A program made the position numbers and the translations under genes. From Zingiber officinale (lineage: Eukaryota > Streptophyta > Magnoliopsida > Zingiberales > Zingiberaceae): a DNA stretch of 64,000 nucleotides. Shown one piece after another: positions 10,802 through 23,200 of this stretch. The stretch lies in assembly GCF_018446385.1 (NCBI RefSeq), contig NC_056004.1:27038492-27102491 (forward strand), read 5' to 3'. The notes beneath the pieces are model-generated. The model saw only the letters and a program-made list of their open reading frames with translations. It was not told the origin of the DNA and did not search any database. How positions within the stretch are numbered: the stretch's first letter is position 1; each line of letters begins with the position of its first letter.

Positions 10802-12242
10802 TCGTAATTGCTATAATATGAATATTAAATAAGTTGAATCTACATTGTAGCCATTATAATTTTGTAATTGCTATAATATGAATGTTAGATGAATATATTA
10901 ATCTATATTATAGTAGTTATAAAATTATATGTGTTATAACGTAAATATTTTTAAATACGTGTTATAATAGTTATTAAATTGGAGTTACTATAATATGCTT
11001 AACAATTATAATTTTATTGTTATTGTAACAGGTCTCTTTTACGATTTTGATTGAAAATATAGACGAAACATAATAATAAAAATAATAAAACAGAATAGTT
11101 GAGTAATTATTCCGCTGTGATCATGGAATGAGTTTTTTATTGCAAAAATTAAAATGCGATAGGCCTTGTGATTCCACCAAAATAAAAAAGTTTTTTTTAA
11201 AACTTTTGCACTTTAATAATTGTAGTTGTCCTTATCCAAAATAAATTCAATCCACATCGAGGTACACTTTGCCTTCCCCCATGCAAAAAAATATAATTTT
11301 TAAGCCGACGATCAGTGGGCAGACTAAATACCAATTCAACACACGCTTTTGCGACACATCAGCAGAAAGTCTACTTGCAGTTGCACAAACACCGCCCACT
11401 CGTATGACTCCACGTCACGCGTCACGCGCAACCCAATTACGTTCGGCAATGTCCTCCAGCTCGATGTCCTATTCAATTCGTCTGATCGGAATCGCGATAA
11501 GATGCTGACGTGTTACGATGCCGCGAGATTCTTTATTCGACCGCCTTGTAATTTAAGTATAATAACGTAATTAATTATACTCTTCAAAATATGAACTAAG
11601 AAATTACATATTAGGTGATTACAGAAAAAAAAAAAAAATACACACACGCAATAATTTGGATGTGTTTTAAGTTTTATCATACGAATCGCCAGCTATTTGT
11701 CCACCCCACATCACTGCATCGAACTTTGTCGAATGGGCGTGCATTATATGACGATATATATATAATATACATGCACGATCCGACCAATTGTTTATTCGGC
11801 ATTATTTGTTATTATTATGGTAGAGACTGCAATAATGTCGCCCTTTTCGACTTTGAATATTAATCTCTAGGGCACGCTGAAAAAGGAGGGGGTCCAACCG
11901 CCCAAGTGAAGTGAGTAGCTAGCTGTAATGAAATGCCTGTGGCAGGAGATAATCCTAATCCTAATCTTAATTAAAGATTACTCTTTTAATTGAATTCCAT
12001 AAGACAACAAGGCGGGGATAAGCTTGCCGCCTCTCGAGGAAGTGGAGTGGTTGTCACATCGATTCGTGGAGGTGGCGGAGCAGCTTAATTAAGATGCGGA
12101 ATTAGTTAATAATTAATCAATTAAATAATTAATTGTTGCTGTAAGGATGTCCTCTCGTGGATTGATTCACCTCCGGCTCTTTGAATATTATTTTCAATGG
12201 TATCTCTTTTCTTGTATCGGCTAAATTTCAAAATTATTTGGC
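10802..12242. other. AT-rich intergenic DNA, nothing recognised
   Basis: A 24-bp phrase containing TTGTAATTGCTATAATATGAAT occurs in variant form near 10,805 and 10,862. A less AT-rich patch at 11,260-11,520 has open frames but no conserved motif. A homopolymer A run lies at 11,625. No gene or RNA could be supported. Confidence 0.5.
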
Positions 12243-12592
12243 CTTTACAGCCTCTATGCTCCGTTGCTGCTCCGATCACCTGGGTAATTACGACCAATCG
12301 AAATAGGACTCAGTCGAACCCAATTTTCGACCTTCTCCTCGAGCAGGCTTCCGCTCCGGCTTCTCGTCCCTCGAACGTCGCGCGTATTTTTCTCGTCCAT
12401 AGGTGTACTCTTCCGTAGCTTCTCGTCCCTCGAACGCTCCAAGCCCATCGGCTCTCTCTCTACCGTCCTTCTCGTTAGTCGCGTCTTCTACTCGACTTTC
12501 TGTGCTCCTTCACACTTAGACACAGGGATCAAAACCAAACAAGACCTAACCTAACTTAGTTGATCATATCAAAAAAACCATAGGATTTAACA
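12243..12592 (-). repeat. Truncated 3' LTR of the copia element
   Basis: About 350 bp closely similar to 15,229-15,590 (shared CTCTATGCTCCGTTGCTGCT and CTTCTCCTCGAGCAGGCT). Similarity stops at 12,243, so about 600 bp of the LTR and the flanking target duplication have been lost. The GGCGCC-rich block of the other LTR is absent. Confidence 0.85.
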
Positions 12593-13099
12593 ATCTCCCT
12601 CTTTTTGATATACATCAACCCAAATTCAAGTTAAGATAATAACAAACAAGTAGTAATAAAAGAATTTGTAAATAAAATATTTTAAGTATAAAGTTTGCAA
12701 TAAAAGGAATTGCAACACTAAGTATGAAGTAAACTAATTTAACAAAATTCAAACTTATAAAATAGAGTTAGCAAAAATTCAGAATTTTGATAAAATCCTA
12801 ACTTCCCCTAAACTTATACATATTCCCCCCCCCCCCCCCTTTTTCTTTTATCACATTAAAAAGAGGGTAATTTTTTAAAAATATCTAAGTTATAAAGTTT
12901 TCGAATAATTGACAAACATCGAAAACAATATCTTAATTAATTGCACAAGCTTATCAGTTGTCAATTAAATATTCAGTTCAATAATCGGCTTCTAGGCTGT
13001 AGCGAGGCACTAGGCCTTCTTGGTTATTGGATCATCAACCACTTCTAGACAAAGTCTTTTAAAAAATTTAAACATTTAATTTTTCTGAAAGCCTTAAAT

Positions 13100-14568
13100 T
13101 AAAAAAGAATTTAATCTAAGTAAGACTTTGAAACCCAATATAGGTTTCTTCCTACTGGGTTAATTAAGAATTTAGGGGGTACATATCCTCTAAGAATTTT
13201 TCTTATTTGTCCCTGGTGATGTCTAATATACCAATTTAATCTACTATAAATTATAAGTTTTGATTTTTGAAAGTTATTTTGTTTCAAGCATGCATGGTCA
13301 TTTTTCAATTTTTCGATTTCTATTTTTAATTTTAGATTATCATACAATTCTAGAGGGCATGCCTTTGCTAAGTTCAATTTTAACTCAGTATTTTACTTTT
13401 CTAATTTCACTAGATCTTTAGTAAGAATTTTAATAAAATTAAAGGATTGCTTGGGAGATAGAGCGCGTACCTCACTTACCTCAATTTATGATGCTCTCCT
13501 TTCATCGCTGCTTTCTTCCGATGATCCTCCCCCTTCATCTATGCTCATCTCTGAGCTGATCTCATCTTCTTCTTGATGGATTGTCGTTAGGGCTAGTCCG
13601 ACATATGCTTTGATTTCAGATTCGGAGGATGATGACTTGTCCCACGTGACTTTGAGATTATGTTTGGGCTGAGCTGGCTTCTTATTCTTTTCCTTGTCTT
13701 TGTTCTTTAGTTTCGAGCAGTTATCTTTGATGTGCCCTTCTTCGTTGCAATTGTAGCATCGGACGATCCTAGCTTCTATTTCGAAGATGTTTTCTCATCT
13801 ACGATTTAAATTTATTAGATTTAATAAATTTATTGAACTTTCTTACCATAAGAGTCGCTTCGACTTCATCGATGGATGCTTCGAAGTCTTGATCTTCCAT
13901 CTTTGCTTTTAGGGCAATATTGAGATTTGTCTTTTCTATTTCTTTACTATATGCAATTCGAGATTCGTGAAGTTCAAAAGTGGAAAACAAGTTGTCTAGC
14001 GTACTTACCTCAAGATCCTTAAAGATGTAGTATGCATCTACTAAGGATGTCTATTCTGAAGTTCTTGGGAAGGCATTGAGCGCATACCGGATTGAATCTA
14101 TGTTTGTTATCAATTCTCCGAGATTGTTTAAATGAGTAATCAGTTCCTTGATTCATGCTTCGAGTTGCGATACCTTTTCTCCATTGTTCATTCTCAGGGT
14201 TGTTAGCTGGGTTCGGAGTATATCTCGCCTTGCTAACTTTGCTTCCGATGTGCCTTCGTGAAATTCTAGAAACTTCTCCCAAAGATCTTTGGTAGAGTTG
14301 TAGCTGCCGATTCGATTGACCTCCTGGGCGGAAGGACGTTGAGCAGATGGAACTCTGCTTTACTGTTCGCCACAAAGTCCGCTTGCTTCTTCTTCGTCCA
14401 CTGATATTCTTCTTTCTTGGCTCCATGCTGATCTGAATGTGCTACAAAACTGTATTTCATTATTAACAGAATTTCGAAATCTGTTTTGAAGAATACCTCC
14501 ATCGGACGTTTCCATTGTACGAAGCCTCCCTCGAATTTTGGTGAGTGAATGTTTGTGTCGGTCATCAT
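13100..14568 (-). pseudogene. Copia gag remnant with CCHC zinc knuckle
   Basis: On the minus strand a gag frame starts at 14,568 (MMTDTNIHSPKFEGGFVQWK), typical of the UBN2-type gag N-terminus, and is broken by frameshifts near 14,400 and 14,300. Further on, near 13,760-13,715, it encodes a retroviral-type zinc knuckle CYNCNEEGHIKDNC followed by a lysine-rich and then acidic/serine-rich tail. No protease follows. It is a decayed nucleocapsid gene of a non-autonomous or dead element. Confidence 0.75.
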
Positions 14569-14617
14569 CTTGATCTTGATGCTTCAGTCGACAGTTAGTC
14601 CTTCTGAGGTGGTTGGG

Positions 14618-14629
14618 CTCTGATACCAC
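14618..14629 (-). other. Copia primer-binding site
   Basis: Minus strand TGGTATCAGAGC, complementary to the 3' end of plant initiator methionine tRNA, four bases inside the LTR boundary. It fixes the orientation of the element. Confidence 0.85.
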
Positions 14630-14633
14630 TTAT

Positions 14634-15590
14634 TGGCGCAGCGGCGGGGTCGGTCAGAGAGCGCAGCGTCTGTAAAAGAAAAATATTTTCTCTGTTTTTC
14701 TAACTAAGATTAGTAGCACTATCACAATAATTATAATCTTAAAAATGAACAACTAATAAAAAAAAGAGGTAAACATATTTGACTTGGTTACAACCTAGGT
14801 GGTTGTTAATCCAAGACGGTTGCAAAGCTCTACTAGAAATATCTCCTTTGTGTAGGTGGAGAAACCTCTTACACTCTTTGAAAAGCTCAGAAAATCTCTA
14901 GAAAATGATTACAGTAGTTGTTCTCAAGTTGTTCTTGATTTCCTAGGTTCAGGGGTCTTTTTATAGCCCCTGAAAAATCTCATCCGAAGCTTGAGGGCGC
15001 CTCCAAAGGCTTGGAAGGTGCCTCCAGCGTGACGCAGTGGATAAAACTTTATTCACTGCAAACGGCTAGTTTGGCTAGGTCGAGGGCGCCCTCCATACTC
15101 ATGGAGGGCGCCTTCCATGCTTATGGAGGGCGCCCTCCGCCTGCAGATGGCGGAGGCGCTGGCGCGCCTCGGAGGTGCTGGCGCGCCTCGGAGGCGCCCT
15201 CTATTCCCATAGAGGGCGCCTTCAGCATCCTTTACAACCTCTCTATGCTCCGTTGCTGCTCCGATCGCCTGGGTGATTGCAGTCAATCGAAATAGGGCTC
15301 AACCAAACCCAATTTCCGACCTTCTCCTCGAGCAGGCTCCCGCTCCGACTTCTCATCCCTCGAACGTCGTGCACATTATTCTCGTCCACTGGTGTACTCT
15401 TCCGCAGCTTCTCGTCCCTCGGACGCACCGAGCCCGTCGGCTCTCTCCCATGTCGTTCTTCTCATTAGCCGCGTCTTCTACTCGACTTCCTGTGATCTTA
15501 AACTCCTGTACACTTAGACATAGAGATCAAAACCAAACATGACCTAACCTAACTTAGTTGATCACATCAAAATAACCACGAGATCCAACA
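14634..15590 (-). repeat. 5' LTR of the copia element (957 bp)
   Basis: On the minus strand it starts TGTTGGATCTCGTGG at 15,590 and ends GCTGCGCCA at 14,634. Positions 15,080-15,225 form a GC-rich block made of GGAGGGCGCC words and their complement, with high hairpin potential and lacking from the truncated partner LTR. Confidence 0.85.
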
Positions 15591-16898
15591 CATTAAAGTT
15601 GCGTTGATTTTTGAAATACAATACTACATTAAAGCACTATTATTTAAAAACCAATATTACAATAATATTGTTTAAATACTATATTGATTTATGGGAGAAG
15701 TAAATGAAAAATAAATGTATCTTCTGCAAAATCTGAAAGTTAGATACTTTTAGAAATTTTATAATTTTAAATACGTCCTTGATTAATTGTTTCTTAAACT
15801 ATGATTATGTGTAATTAAGTTTTTGCGATGGTTTGATTTCTTTGCTAATGACACTGATATAAGAAATAGAGCATATTAATGCAAATAATTAAAATCAAAC
15901 CCCGCCTAAACTAATAATATTTCAAATGTTTTATAATCGATTAAATATAATATATTAGTGTCAATAACTAGGAAATAATAAAATCTGATTAAATAAATAT
16001 TTTAAATGCTTTCCTAATATAGTTAAGTTTTTTTTATGGTCGTTTGATTTCTTGACTTCCGCCCAAAAAGACCAAGAGGAAAGGATGAATTATATGAGAA
16101 TTAAGATTTTTCTCTTTATTTATTTAATATAAAAATAATCTATAGATAAATTTAGAACTCATTTATAAATTATTTTTCGACTATTTAAAATGGAATGGAT
16201 TGAATTTTTTTCGTTTCCTGTTCAAGTAAGGATGCCAATTTTCCCTAGACTCATGATAAAAATAAAAAATATGGTGAGTTTGGAAAGTGTTTTAAATCCC
16301 CGTAGATAAATAAGGTAAGTATGGGATGCTATCCACATCCGAATCCATCATATAAAGTTTAATATTATTAAATAATGTTATTCTATATATGTATTTATTA
16401 ATTAATGTTACTATTTATTTTTGTATTAGTGAAGCATGGTAGATTGAATTTTAAATCATGAATTTTTACTAGATCCAATCCCTATTATATTAGAAAGATT
16501 GTGCGTCTATGTTATATCTTGAGGATTGAATTCTTGTTTTAATATTTTTACGAAAGAGGTTGAAAAATTAAACCTTTTTATTAAGTTTGATAATAAATAT
16601 TTTAAATCGGAGATGGGAATAAGGATAGAGATGAGAATAGAGATTTAATTCCTACCGAATCGGGGGATGAGGAGTCCCTCATTAGACATCGCGGATGAGG
16701 GCGAGAATGTAATTAGGAGACGGAGATTGGATGACAAATCTCGCCCCAGCTCCATTACCATTTCCTGTTTCAAGTGATCCAGCCAATAGGAGGAACTGGT
16801 TCGGCCGATCATAGTTCCACTTAACTTACCACTGGCGTCAAGTCACCGGCTGGCACCGACACCTGTCCCATCTCTAAACAGCTGCCCCTCTTGCATTC
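15591..16898. other. Intergenic DNA upstream of the copper amine oxidase gene
   Basis: AT-rich to about 16,600 with no gene. At 16,220-16,760 a segment with words such as GGAGATGGGAATAAGGATAG and its partial complements resembles an old transposon fragment, but I could not classify it. The last 150 bp are less AT-rich and lead into the core promoter. Confidence 0.5.
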
Positions 16899-16899
16899 T

Positions 16900-16907
16900 C
16901 TATAAAT
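16900..16907 (+). promoter_or_regulatory. TATA box of the copper amine oxidase gene
   Basis: CTATAAAT, 281 bp upstream of the start codon and followed by a C/T- and GC-richer leader, predicts transcription start near 16,930. Prediction from sequence only. Confidence 0.5.
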
Positions 16908-17119
16908 TCACGTGAAAAGGGCAGGCGTGTCTGATCTCCCCGGCCTCGACCTTTCGTATCGCCACCGTCTCTCTCTATCCACCGGCCCATCTTGCAGCAA
17001 AAGCCACCAAATCGATCGCCGTCCCTCCTTTCTCCCCAGTGTTCTATACCATCAAAAGGGAAAGGTTAACGGAGAAAGGAGCGAACAGCGGGAGGTGCAG
17101 GACAACGGAGGTTTGCTGC

Positions 17120-17287
17120 ATGTCAGATCGTGGCATCGGCGGTGAGGGTTATTACGGCGGATTCGGTGAGCTAGTTAATCCCCTGCAATGGCCACAACTG
17201 AGGAAAAAACGGCGCCCTGCTGTGCCCCGCGTCTCCTCCCTATCAAACCCGGCGCTTCGGCCGTTGCCTCCAAGGCGGGATGGATAG
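17120..17287 (+). CDS. Upstream ORF overlapping the copper amine oxidase start (55 aa)
   Basis: The first ATG after the predicted transcription start is at 17,120 (context TGCATGT, weak Kozak). Its frame MSDRGIGGEGYYGGFGEL... runs to a TAG at 17,285-17,287, 100 nt past the oxidase ATG and in another frame. Ribosomes would need leaky scanning or re-initiation to reach the main start. Such an overlapping uORF usually lowers translation. No family is recognised for the peptide, and it may be regulatory only. Confidence 0.4.
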   Translation: MSDRGIGGEGYYGGFGELVNPLQWPQLRKKRRPAVPRVSSLSNPALRPLPPRRDG

Positions 17288-20200
17288 CGGAGGATGGAAC
17301 TAAGAGATCCGCTGCCGTAGCAGTAAGCGCCACGACGGCCATGACCTCGCTCATCGACCCTGTCGAGGATATCGAGGATCCGTATGCTGCAAAGGCTTCT
17401 GCCAAGGGTATCTATCCTTCACCCTTTTACTTCCAGTCATCATCTTGTTTATATGCGATGTTTGTATCGTTTTGTATTATGGATCATGTTTTTGTCGGGG
17501 TTATCGATGCTATACATTGTTGCCATGCTACTGATCGGGCTTTACGAATTTTGGAGGACAGAGGATAAAGACTTTAATGTGAGTAACATAGAAAATAAGT
17601 CAAGCACCAAACAAGTTAATCCAATCTTTTCTTTGCAGGTTTACTATGTAATGTTTGCCAAGGCACGCAATGAGATGGGAAAATAATAAAAAAAGATGTC
17701 TATGATAAGAATCTTGATATAATAAAAATATGGATAAGGCAATGCCTGAAATGTTTTTTATTGAAAAAGGTATTATGGACACATGTTGCTTAACTAATGT
17801 TTCGCAAGGTATTTAGGGAAATAGTTAATAAATGTTCTCCTTGATATTGATTTGGTAAAGGAAACTAGCTATTGCCTGACATATACTTTCTCTCCTGCTA
17901 GAGTACTGTGGTTGTGAAATTCACCTGCATTTATGCTAGCAATGGATTAGTTTTCCAGCTAGGCACATTGATATAGAACAAGTTGAGCAATAAGTACGGA
18001 ATCTTAGAATTAAAATAATTGTGGGATCTAGCAAGGAATTTTACCAAAGCATTTAAGTAACGTTATGAGATTGATCAACTTGTTATGTTGTGTCACATGG
18101 GTGGTTTGAACCAATCCATTGTTGATTTGCCAAACTCCACAGTATTCATCAAATCCCAGCAGTAATTTTGTTCCCAAGTGAAGTTCCACTACTTCACAAT
18201 GTGAACTTTACAGTAAGTTTTCAAATGCATATTTCAATCAAGATTCAAACCAATTTCAAAATCAAGTGGCCTGACCAGCTCAGATCTGATAAGCCATATG
18301 ATGCTTCAATGGGCTTGTTTAGTTCAACCTTATAAATTCCTGTACTTTTTTTCATTTTATTCATGCACTTGACCTGAAGCAGCATATGAATCTCTATACT
18401 CCAAAATGTCCCATGTCCAGTAAATCAAGGTGTGTTTCTTTTCTGTCTCAAGGCCACAATCAGGTGTTGGTCATGAGTAGAATACATGTAGGTGACCTTG
18501 TTGCGCTAGATACCAGGAAGTCAACCAGAGATAAATAGTGGGGGCACCAAACTGTTACCAATCTTGGATAGATATGTTGAAGAGGAGGTTCGAAAAAAAA
18601 GAACTTGGATAACCAGCTCCACTATTTTTGTGTTGATTACCACATATATAATCACATAATAGATAAGAAGGCAGGAAGGATGGATAAATGTGAAGGTATA
18701 AGCAGGATAAATATGAGCTTCACACTTGCCGTGGATAATGGATAAATCACCACCAGTGGCCTCTTGCTTGATATGGTATCCTCACACCAGCAATGTAGAA
18801 TGAGAGGGGCTACTCAATACAAATCATCATCCACAATCATAATGAAGAAACCCATTTACAGGGTTCCATTTTACTATCAAAATTCCATATCTTTTAACTT
18901 TGCAAAATCTCCTAATTAAATTAAAATTTCGAGTCACTAATCCTATTACTTAAAAAAATCAACTCATTTGGGCCTATAAGCAAATCTAGAGAATTAAGAA
19001 CCAAAATAAACGTTAGAGAACAATTAAAAATGTAAAATTGACAATTCAGTTCATTTTAGTGTTGCAGCTTGGTGGGCTAGTTCAATTGTCAAACCTCATA
19101 ACACATCATGAATCATGATACACAAAGGCTCTTCTCTGGCCTTTGGCGTATCAATTTCTTCATTTCCTGGACTCTTTGTAATGGAGATTGTATTAATTCT
19201 CATGACAAAAATTCTGCTCTAGCTTCTATTTTCTATTTCCTATTCATGCTATGTTGAATTTTGCTCTGCACATTCATTAGTCTTGCTTTACTTGATTCTG
19301 ATGTCTGATGTTTCACACAAGGGACCCCCATAATGATGAGGGCTCAGTCAAGACACCCTCTTGATCCATTATCTGCTGCTGAAATCTCTGTTGCAATAGC
19401 AACTGTTAGGGCTGCTGGTGCAACCCCTGAGGTTTGATACTGTACTCTGTTGATGCTCGCCAGACTTTTGCTATAATTTTTTCTTTGTTTGATAAAATTT
19501 GATTACTTTTGTGCTACTTAGTATTATCTCATTGCAGGTCAGAGATAGTATGAGGTTTGTTGAAGTTGTTCTATTGGAGCCTGAGAAAAGTATTGTGGCA
19601 CTAGCTGATGCCTACTTTTTCCCCCCTTTCCAACCATCTCTACTTCCCAGAGCAAAAGGTGCTCCTGTCATCCCAAGCAAGCTTCCTCCTAGGAGGGCTC
19701 GGCTTATTGTCTATAACAAAAAGTCAAATGAAACCAGCATCTGGGTTGTTGAACTATCTGAAGTCCATGCTGCTACTCGTGGTGGTCATCATAGAGGGAG
19801 AGTCATCTCGTCTGAAGTTGTTCCTGATGTACAGCCTCCCCTGGTATGTGCTCACGCAGAAGTTAATTGTGTTAGTATACATCCATAGAAATAACCAGGT
19901 TGAGGGCCTCCTTGGTTTTGTTGTGAACAAAATCTTTGTTCCACCTCAGCATCTAATTTCAGTTTATTTTCCAAATTTGTGTCCAATTATTTTTCTCCCT
20001 TTGAAGAAGAAAAGTGCTATTAACTGTTGCATTCTTGTAAACATCTTGCTGCTAGTATTTACTGAAGTGTATCAGCTCAGTTCCTTCAGTTGATTGTTTA
20101 AATATTTTTATTTTATGTTATTCTCTTAACCTGTTAATGCATACATAAGAGCTACTCTGTTTGATATGTGTAAACAGAAATTGGTTTGGTATGACGACTC

Positions 20201-23200
20201 TTTTTTGCTAACCAATTCTGCAATTTTGACATTTTTAGTCTTCTGGTACCTTCCATTGACACTAGTATTGGCAACAGGCTTGTTCCTCAGTCACTGGTTA
20301 TGACTTATGAGCACAATATATTTTAATCATTTCTCTTACCTCTCAACTTCAGGATGCTATAGAATATGCGGAATGTGAAGCTGCTGTTAAGAGCTATCCT
20401 CCATTCATTGAAGCTATGAGAAAGAGAGGAGTAGATGATATGGATCTTGTAATGGTTGATACATGGTATGCTGTTCTTGTTCTAGTTAAACCTCCTTTTA
20501 GTGCCCAGCTAGTAGAATTGTTCTTTTATATATGAGTTCTTTATATGGCATTCACATTTGCTAGGTGTGCTGGTTATCATAGTGATGTTGATGCTCCTAG
20601 CCGTAGACTTGCAAAACCACTAATTTTTTGCCGAACTGAAAGTGATTGCCCCATGGAGAATGGTTATGCACGTCCTGTTGAAGGCATCTATATTCTTGTT
20701 GATATACCGAACAATGTGATAATTGAGTTTGAAGATAGAAAATTAGTACCTCTGCCTCCAGCAGATCCATTGAGAAACTACACGGCGGGAGAAACTCGTG
20801 GAGGTGTTGACAGAAGTGATGTGAAACCCCTGCAAATTATTCAGCCTGAGGGGCCAAGTTTCCGCGTAAATGGGTATTTTGTGGAATGGCAAAAGGTATT
20901 AAGTCTTTCGTAGCATCTTTTGGTTTAGTCTTTGTGAAATCTATCAAATACAAATTTCTTGCATTTCTGCTTACCAGTGGAGCTTCCGTATTGGTTTCAC
21001 ACCAAGGGAGGGCTTAGTAATGTACTCTGTAGCATACATTGATGGCACTCGGGGTAGGAGACCTATTGCACATAGATTGAGTTTTGTTGAGATGGTAGTT
21101 CCATATGGAGATCCAAATGAGCCGCATTACCGCAAGAATGCATTTGATGCTGGTGAAGATGGTCTTGGGAAAAATGCTCACTCTCTTAAAAGGGTAGATT
21201 TTCTATTTTTGAAATGTTTGTTTCTGCTTTCATCATCCACCATTTTTTCTTTGTTTTTATTTTCTGTTAATTGTTTAACAACCATTGATGATCCAGGGTT
21301 GTGATTGCTTGGGTTACATCAAATACTTTGATGCTCATTTTACTAACTATACTGGCGGTGTTGAGACCATTGAAAATTGTGTCTGTTTGCATGAGGAGGA
21401 CCATGGAATCTTATGGAAACATCAAGATTGGCGAACAGGCTTAGCAGAAGTTAGGCGATCGAGGAGGTTAACTGTTTCTTTCATATGTACTGTTGCTAAC
21501 TATGAATATGGTTTTTTCTGGCACTTCTATCAGGTACGTTCCATAAGGAAATATGCTGTATATGCGCATTATCTTTTCATGTTTTATTCTATATTTTACT
21601 ACTTTTTCCCCTTTGTCTAGAGTAAGTATTTCTGCTAAAAGTTTATTGGAGTCCTAATCAGGTTCATAGTTGTTGTGATGCCTGCCAACCTTTATTGTTG
21701 AAATTGAAGTTATTCTTCATTATAGCTATTCTTATTGCATGTTTCTAGCTTCTTTGTCTTAAAATGATATGTTTTGTCGATCATCAATAGTATCTTGAGC
21801 AGCAGTTATTACTCATTACTTACCCCTATTCCTCCTTGGTAATTTTCTTCTCTGCCAAGGATCAACATGAAAACATTGTATATACATATGAAAGTATTAT
21901 ATATATTCATTTACAAAAGGCATGTGAGAAAACTAAGGTTTTTTTTGCCACTGAGAATGATAGGATTTAGCTATTCCTACTGAGATAGGTGCTTCATTAA
22001 AGCTCTTAACAGAACTAAATGACTTAAGGGCTTCTGTTTGTAAAAAGTACATCATTCTAATGCATGTTAAATGAATTTTTTATTTGATTTACATGGTAGT
22101 ATGTGATGGATTCATGTGATAACAGGTTTTAGATACAATTCAGGATGAATAAACAGGGAACTAATTGAAAAACGGACTGAAATTTGGTGCAGGATAGCAA
22201 TGAAGTTCTGCACTTATAGAGATGCAGTGCAGCAGGACGTAGGCCTGCACTGGTCTATTAGAAGAGACAGATTTCTATGGCTATAAAATTAGGTTTTTGG
22301 GATTCTGGGGGTTTCTAATTTGAATTTAGGCAGTTTGTTGTCTTATGCATTTGATTTTGCGGTAATTCTGGTCTGTACACCTTAGTCAACTACTGTTACA
22401 TGAATGCAGGATGGTAAAATTGAAGCTGAAGTAAAATTGACTGGTATATTAAGCTTGGGAGCTTTGCAACCTGGCGAATCTAGAAAATATGGGACAACCA
22501 TTGCCCCTGGGTTGTATGCACCAGTTCATCAACATTTCTTTGTTGCTCGTATGGATATGGCTGTTGATTGCAAACCTACTGAAGCATTTAATCAGGTTTG
22601 TTTTATTGATTGAATTTTCATTTGCATTGCCAAAAAATTATAAGGTTGAATCCCATGTCTAGTAGGTTGCTTAGCACATATGATAGCCAAATCATATCCA
22701 AGGAAATACCATATTATTTCATGAACTGTCCATGTACATCCAACATATTGCAAGTCTTTTTCAATTTTTTCCGTGGGGAAGAGGTATTGGTTAATAGGTT
22801 AACAAGACGGTGCTATATTCTTTTTCCTTTAGGTGGTTGAGGTGAATGTTAAAGTTGAAGAGCCAGGCCAAAACAACATTCATAACAATGCTTTTTATGC
22901 TGAAGAAAAGCTTCTAAAATCAGAACTGGAGGCTATGCGGGATTGTGATTCTTTATCTGCACGCCATTGGATTGTAAGGGCCATATTGTTTTCTCACAAG
23001 CTTCTCATTCTTCTGATTTTTTATGTGGATAGTACAACATATTCATATCAGCCTGTATTACATATTGCATGATCTTATTTTAGTGAAGGACAACATTCTG
23101 TATGCAAGCCTTGTTGCCTGATAAGATTGGGGTGTTGAATTAACTTATAGCCTTGTCCCTTCCTAGTCTCCTAGTTGATAATCTCATGATTTACTTTTTT

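Larger units (their letters stand above)
12243..15590 (-). mobile_element. Internally deleted Ty1/copia retrotransposon, minus orientation
   Basis: The element is read right to left: complete 5' LTR (15,590-14,634), primer-binding site TGGTATCAGAGC (14,629-14,618), gag remnants, polypurine tract AAAAAGAGGGAGAT (12,606-12,593), then a truncated 3' LTR (12,592-12,243). Protease, integrase and reverse transcriptase are absent; the interior is only about 2.0 kb. The primer site matches the 3' end of initiator tRNA-Met, as in most plant copia elements. The long LTR and GGGGGAGAT-type tract resemble the SIRE/Maximus group (inference). Confidence 0.85.

Noticed and set aside
11269-11570. Open frames of 70-80 codons in a less AT-rich patch
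   Set aside because: Two overlapping frames of equal quality, no motif, no splice or promoter context.
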